Source of the DNA: Chloroflexota bacterium
GTDB lineage: Bacteria; Chloroflexota; Limnocylindria; Limnocylindrales; CSP1-4
Length of the DNA stretch: 17,552 nt
Direction of reading: 5' to 3'
Assembly (NCBI GenBank): GCA_015661135.1
Contig: JACVXW010000010.1
Location: 1-17,552, forward strand
The notes under the pieces: model-generated
What the model was told of the DNA's origin: nothing
Seen by the model: only the letters and a program-made list of their open reading frames with translations
Databases searched by the model: none
In this document: positions 15,530 to 17,552 of the stretch, in pieces
Position numbering within the stretch: the stretch's first letter is position 1
Layout of the letters: each line of letters opens with the position of its first letter
Made by a program: the position numbers and the translations under genes

Positions 15530-15643
15530 CCCCGCTGTCCTGGTGCCTGAGAGCGTCCCCGGGTCGCGCCAAGCGACCGCGAGTTCCTCCGTCGGCGCGC
15601 GCTGGCGGGATCGCTCCCGTCATCAACGCTCTCCAGCGTCCCC
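15530..15643 (-). promoter_or_regulatory. Glycine riboswitch, second (gcvP-proximal) aptamer
   Basis: Read on the - strand this element opens with GGACGCTGGAGAGCG, contains the conserved GCCGACGGAGGAACTC core, and closes with CTCTCAGGCACCAGGACAG, the standard 3' signature of the gcvT-type glycine aptamer. A long variable arm lies between. The element ends 5-6 nt before the AGGAGG of gcvP, so ligand binding could expose or hide the ribosome-binding site. Glycine normally switches these elements on. Confidence 0.9.
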
Positions 15644-15649
15644 ATCCCT

Positions 15650-15746
15650 GCGCGGTCCCTGGTGCCTGAGAGGTTCCGGACCGTTGCTCCGTCGGCGCCG
15701 CCGGTGGCTCCGCATCGCTGCGGCGTCCCTGCGATCTCTCCCGCGC
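15650..15746 (-). promoter_or_regulatory. Glycine riboswitch, first aptamer of the tandem pair
   Basis: On the - strand the element begins GCGCGGGAGAG, contains GCCGACGGAGCAAC, the most conserved glycine-aptamer core, and ends CTCTCAGGCACCAGGGACCGCGC, whose last bases pair with the opening GCGCGG to close the P1 stem. Only about 6 nt link it to the second aptamer, the usual tandem arrangement. The 13-nt string tggtgcctgagag on the + strand at 15541 and 15660 is the shared core of the two aptamers. Confidence 0.93.
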
Positions 15747-15774
15747 AGTTCAACTGAGGTATCTGGTGCGCATC

Positions 15775-16632
15775 CTACGCCTTTGGCGCCACCCCGCCCT
15801 CCGGGGCCGCGGGTGCATGCCGTCGGCGGCGGAAGGCGATAGCGAGCCCGAGCAGGATCCAGGCCAGCCCGTTCGCGGCGACACCCGCGAGCGCCGCTGG
15901 TGTCCAGAACCAGGCCAGGTCGCCCCGAACGAGCTCAAGACGGTCCATGCCGGTGAATGCGAACAGCGATCCCAAAGCCAGGACAAGCCCAACCCATCGA
16001 GCCATCGTCCCGACCCGCCAGACCACGAAACCGAACACTGCGTCCGTGAGCCACATCGCCGCGCCCGCGTAGAACCCGATGAGCCGGAAGTCGGGATCCG
16101 CTTCGGGAAACTGCGGGCGGCCGATGCCGGCGATCCCCATGACGAGATACCAGGAGTTGGCGAGGATGACGGCACCTGCGATAGCAACGGACGCGCGGCC
16201 TGATCCAAGCGCACCCGAACGGTACGCGGCCAGCCCGATGGCGATCGCGCCTGCGTTGAACAGGACCAGCCGAACCGCAACGAAGTCCCAGATCCAGGGC
16301 AGATTGGGAATGAACGCGAGAATCAGGGCAACGCCACCCAGGATCCCGATGAGTCCCAGTACGCGGGTCGGGATTGACGGAGCTTCAGTCAACGAGTGCG
16401 CCACGGTTCGATCCCTCCGACTGTGTTCGGACGCTGCCGTTACGGCCAGGTCGCCCAGCGTTCGGAGCCAGGTGCCGGCCGGCCCTGACGCAGCGCGCCT
16501 GGTTCGTGCGTCGCGGAGCTGGTCGCCGAAGAGCTGGACCATCTCATCGCCGAAACGGGCACGGAAGTCCGATGGGTACAGCCAGAGCAGGCCGCGGTAG
16601 AGCCGCTCGTGGGCCGCCTCGGGCCGGTTCAT
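15775..16632 (-). CDS. Membrane protein of unknown function, partner of a PadR-type regulator
   Basis: This is a 285-residue protein. Residues about 7-45 (ERLYRGLLWLYPSDFRARFGDE and following) form an amphipathic soluble segment like the prefix domain found at the N-terminus of some ABC-type permeases and DUF1700-like proteins that accompany PadR regulators. Residues about 88-270 hold six to seven hydrophobic helices. The basic tail ends RRRRHAPAAPEGG. There is no ATPase or enzymatic motif. Its ATG overlaps the padR stop by 4 nt (ATGA), so it is co-transcribed and coupled with that regulator. I assign no function; it may be a sensor or integral membrane protein whose amount the regulator controls. 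Its stop lies only 28 nt before the glycine riboswitch. Confidence 0.8.
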   Translation of the reverse strand: MNRPEAAHERLYRGLLWLYPSDFRARFGDEMVQLFGDQLRDARTRRAASGPAGTWLRTLGDLAVTAASEHSRRDRTVAHSLTEAPSIPTRVLGLIGILGGVALILAFIPNLPWIWDFVAVRLVLFNAGAIAIGLAAYRSGALGSGRASVAIAGAVILANSWYLVMGIAGIGRPQFPEADPDFRLIGFYAGAAMWLTDAVFGFVVWRVGTMARWVGLVLALGSLFAFTGMDRLELVRGDLAWFWTPAALAGVAANGLAWILLGLAIAFRRRRHAPAAPEGGVAPKA

Positions 16633-16985
16633 CCCGATCCCTCGAAGGCCCAGCCGCGCACCGCCTGCACGATGCCGTCCAGCCGCCGGACCTCTGACGC
16701 GGCGACGGAGCGGCCGGCACCGGTGAGGCGGTAGTAGCGCCGACGCCGGTCGTCCATGTCCGGGTCCGGCCGGTCAGCGCTCTCCTCGATCAGGCCATCG
16801 TCGAGGAGCCGCCTGATGGTCGTGTAGATGGCGCCGGGACCAAGGCGAACCGCACCGCCGGTGATCCGGGCGACCTCTCCCATGATCGCGTAGCCATGGC
16901 GTTCCTCGGGCCCGATGGCAAGCAGGATGTGCATGGCCGTCCTCGAAAGGGACGGAACGGGTTGGGGCTGGCTGGTGGTTTCCAT
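16629..16985 (-). CDS. PadR-family transcriptional regulator
   Basis: This is a 118-residue winged-helix repressor. Family hallmarks are visible: AMHILLAIGPEERHGYAIMGEV (helices 1-2), VRLGPGAIYTTIRRLLDDGLIEE (recognition helix and following) and the wing with DDRRRRYYRLTGAGR. The C-terminal helix used for dimerisation is short (PadR subfamily-2 type). The ATG at 16985 is preferred because the promoter upstream would place the transcript start right at it; an ATG at 17003 lies inside the -35/-10 spacer. The first gene of a two-gene operon, it probably represses itself and the membrane protein through the palindrome at 17007-17029. Confidence 0.92.
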   Translation of the reverse strand: METTSQPQPVPSLSRTAMHILLAIGPEERHGYAIMGEVARITGGAVRLGPGAIYTTIRRLLDDGLIEESADRPDPDMDDRRRRYYRLTGAGRSVAASEVRRLDGIVQAVRGWAFEGSG

Positions 16986-16991
16986 GGGGGA

Positions 16992-17019
16992 ACTATATCG
17001 CATGGCGATGCATTGTCAA
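16992..17019 (-). promoter_or_regulatory. Strong sigma-70-like promoter of padR, apparently leaderless
   Basis: On the - strand a perfect TTGACA (17019-17014) is followed after 16 nt by TATAGT (16997-16992), 5/6 to consensus. The predicted transcript start is about 16985, the A of the padR ATG. No Shine-Dalgarno precedes that codon, consistent with leaderless translation. The local AT-richness stands out in this GC-rich window. Confidence 0.7.
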
Positions 17020-17029
17020 TAGATGCATC
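17007..17029 (-). promoter_or_regulatory. Predicted PadR operator palindrome
   Basis: A perfect 7-bp inverted repeat, gatgcat-N9-atgcatc, covers the -35 hexamer of the padR promoter. Known PadR sites are ATGT-N8-ACAT-like repeats of similar size; this one differs in sequence but has the expected geometry and position for autorepression. Confidence 0.6.
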
Positions 17030-17050
17030 CGACTGCGCTGCCGTCGTGGT

Positions 17051-17552
17051 TCAGACGGGGCGCGCCCGCAATTGAAGGCCCCGGAGCAACTGGGCGTTCG
17101 CGGCAACGATGATCGTTGACACGCTCATCGCGAGCGCCCCGACGGCCATCGGCAGGTCGATCCCCCACGGCACCAGCACGCCCGCGGCGACGGGGATCGC
17201 CACGATGTTGTAGCCGGTCGCCCAGACCAGGTTCTGGATCATCTTCGCGTAACTCGCGCGCGAGAGGGCAATGGCTCCGACGACATCCCGCGGGTCGCTT
17301 CGGACCAGCACGATCCCCGCGGATTCCACGGCGACGTCCGTACCGGCACCGATCGCGATGCCGACATCGGCCGAGGCGAGCGCCGGCGCGTCGTTCACGC
17401 CGTCCCCCACCATCGCGACCTTGCGGCCGCCGGCCTGGAACCGTCGCACGGCCGCTGCCTTGTCGGCCGGCAGGACCTGGGCGGCGATCTCGTCGATGCC
17501 CAGGCGGGCGGCGACCGAGTCGGCCACCGCGAGGCTGTCGCCCGTGATCATG
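17051..17552 (-). CDS. Heavy-metal P-type ATPase, C-terminal part (5' end outside window)
   Basis: Only the last 166 or so residues are in the window; the gene continues past the right edge. The hinge of the ATP-binding domain is clear (MITGDS, then MVGDGVNDAPALASADVGIA), followed by two final membrane helices. These carry QNLVWATGYNIVAIP and MSVSTIIVAANAQLLRG, the metal-site motifs of heavy-metal (P1B) ATPases. The YN...P and MSxST pattern fits the copper/silver exporters, CopB-like (P1B-3) more than CopA-like, but the diagnostic CPx motif of the earlier helix is outside the window. It exports cations from the cytosol at the cost of ATP. It is upstream of padR on the same strand with about 65 nt between, which holds the padR promoter. 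Confidence 0.93.
   Translation of the reverse strand, partial: MITGDSLAVADSVAARLGIDEIAAQVLPADKAAAVRRFQAGGRKVAMVGDGVNDAPALASADVGIAIGAGTDVAVESAGIVLVRSDPRDVVGAIALSRASYAKMIQNLVWATGYNIVAIPVAAGVLVPWGIDLPMAVGALAMSVSTIIVAANAQLLRGLQLRARPV

Noticed and set aside
15541..15672. 13-nt direct repeat tggtgcctgagag at 15541 and 15660
   Set aside because: It is fully explained as the conserved core of the two glycine aptamers, not a separate repeat or CRISPR element.
15511..15753. N-terminal extension of gcvP in the same frame
   Set aside because: The stretch is the tandem glycine riboswitch, and a good AGGAGG precedes the ATG at 15510.
1..17552. CRISPR arrays, insertion sequences, tRNA or rRNA genes
   Set aside because: No regularly spaced repeats, transposase motifs, or tRNA/rRNA-like sequences were found by reading both strands.

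Overview
The window is about 17.5 kb of very GC-rich bacterial DNA. It is densely coding with short intergenic gaps, many GTG starts and frequent 1-4 nt start/stop overlaps. The organism cannot be fixed from the sequence. High GC, promoters that sit directly on start codons and the mix of families would suit a high-GC Chloroflexota (Limnocylindria-like) or an actinobacterium; this is inference only.

Left part (1-1987, + strand): the 3' end of an unidentified gene, then an ArsR-family repressor, a four-helix membrane protein and a TauE/SafE anion exporter in one compact run. The repressor has a C-terminal CxxxC pair, so the group may be a small thiol- or metal-controlled export operon.

Centre (2006-11502): a nitrogen-salvage cluster. 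A PucR-type regulator is read leftward. Divergently, a tightly coupled operon encodes AllH (DUF2877), AllF (FdrA), AllG (DUF1116) and AllK (carbamate kinase). In E. coli these families form oxamate carbamoyltransferase plus carbamate kinase, which turn oxalurate + Pi into oxamate + carbamoyl phosphate and then ATP + CO2 + NH3. The operon continues with an isochorismatase-fold cysteine amidohydrolase very like biuret hydrolase (BiuH), an NCS2-like permease, a GC-rich hairpin, and a free-standing homologue of the C-terminal domain of allophanate hydrolase. Allantoinase, allantoate amidohydrolase and ureidoglycolate dehydrogenase are absent. I read this as an importer plus amidohydrolase plus ATP-conserving carbamoyl-transfer module for a small ureide such as biuret/allophanate or oxalurate. 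This combination is the most interesting item in the window.

Right part (11628-17552): a double-GNAT acetyltransferase (+) converges on a full-length glycine dehydrogenase gcvP (-). gcvP is preceded by a clear tandem glycine riboswitch. Upstream on the - strand lie a PadR-type regulator and a membrane protein with overlapping genes, with a strong promoter and palindromic operator that appear to give a leaderless mRNA. At the edge is the C-terminal part of a heavy-metal P-type ATPase, probably copper or silver. Most of the long alternative-frame ORFs are GC-rich shadows of these genes.
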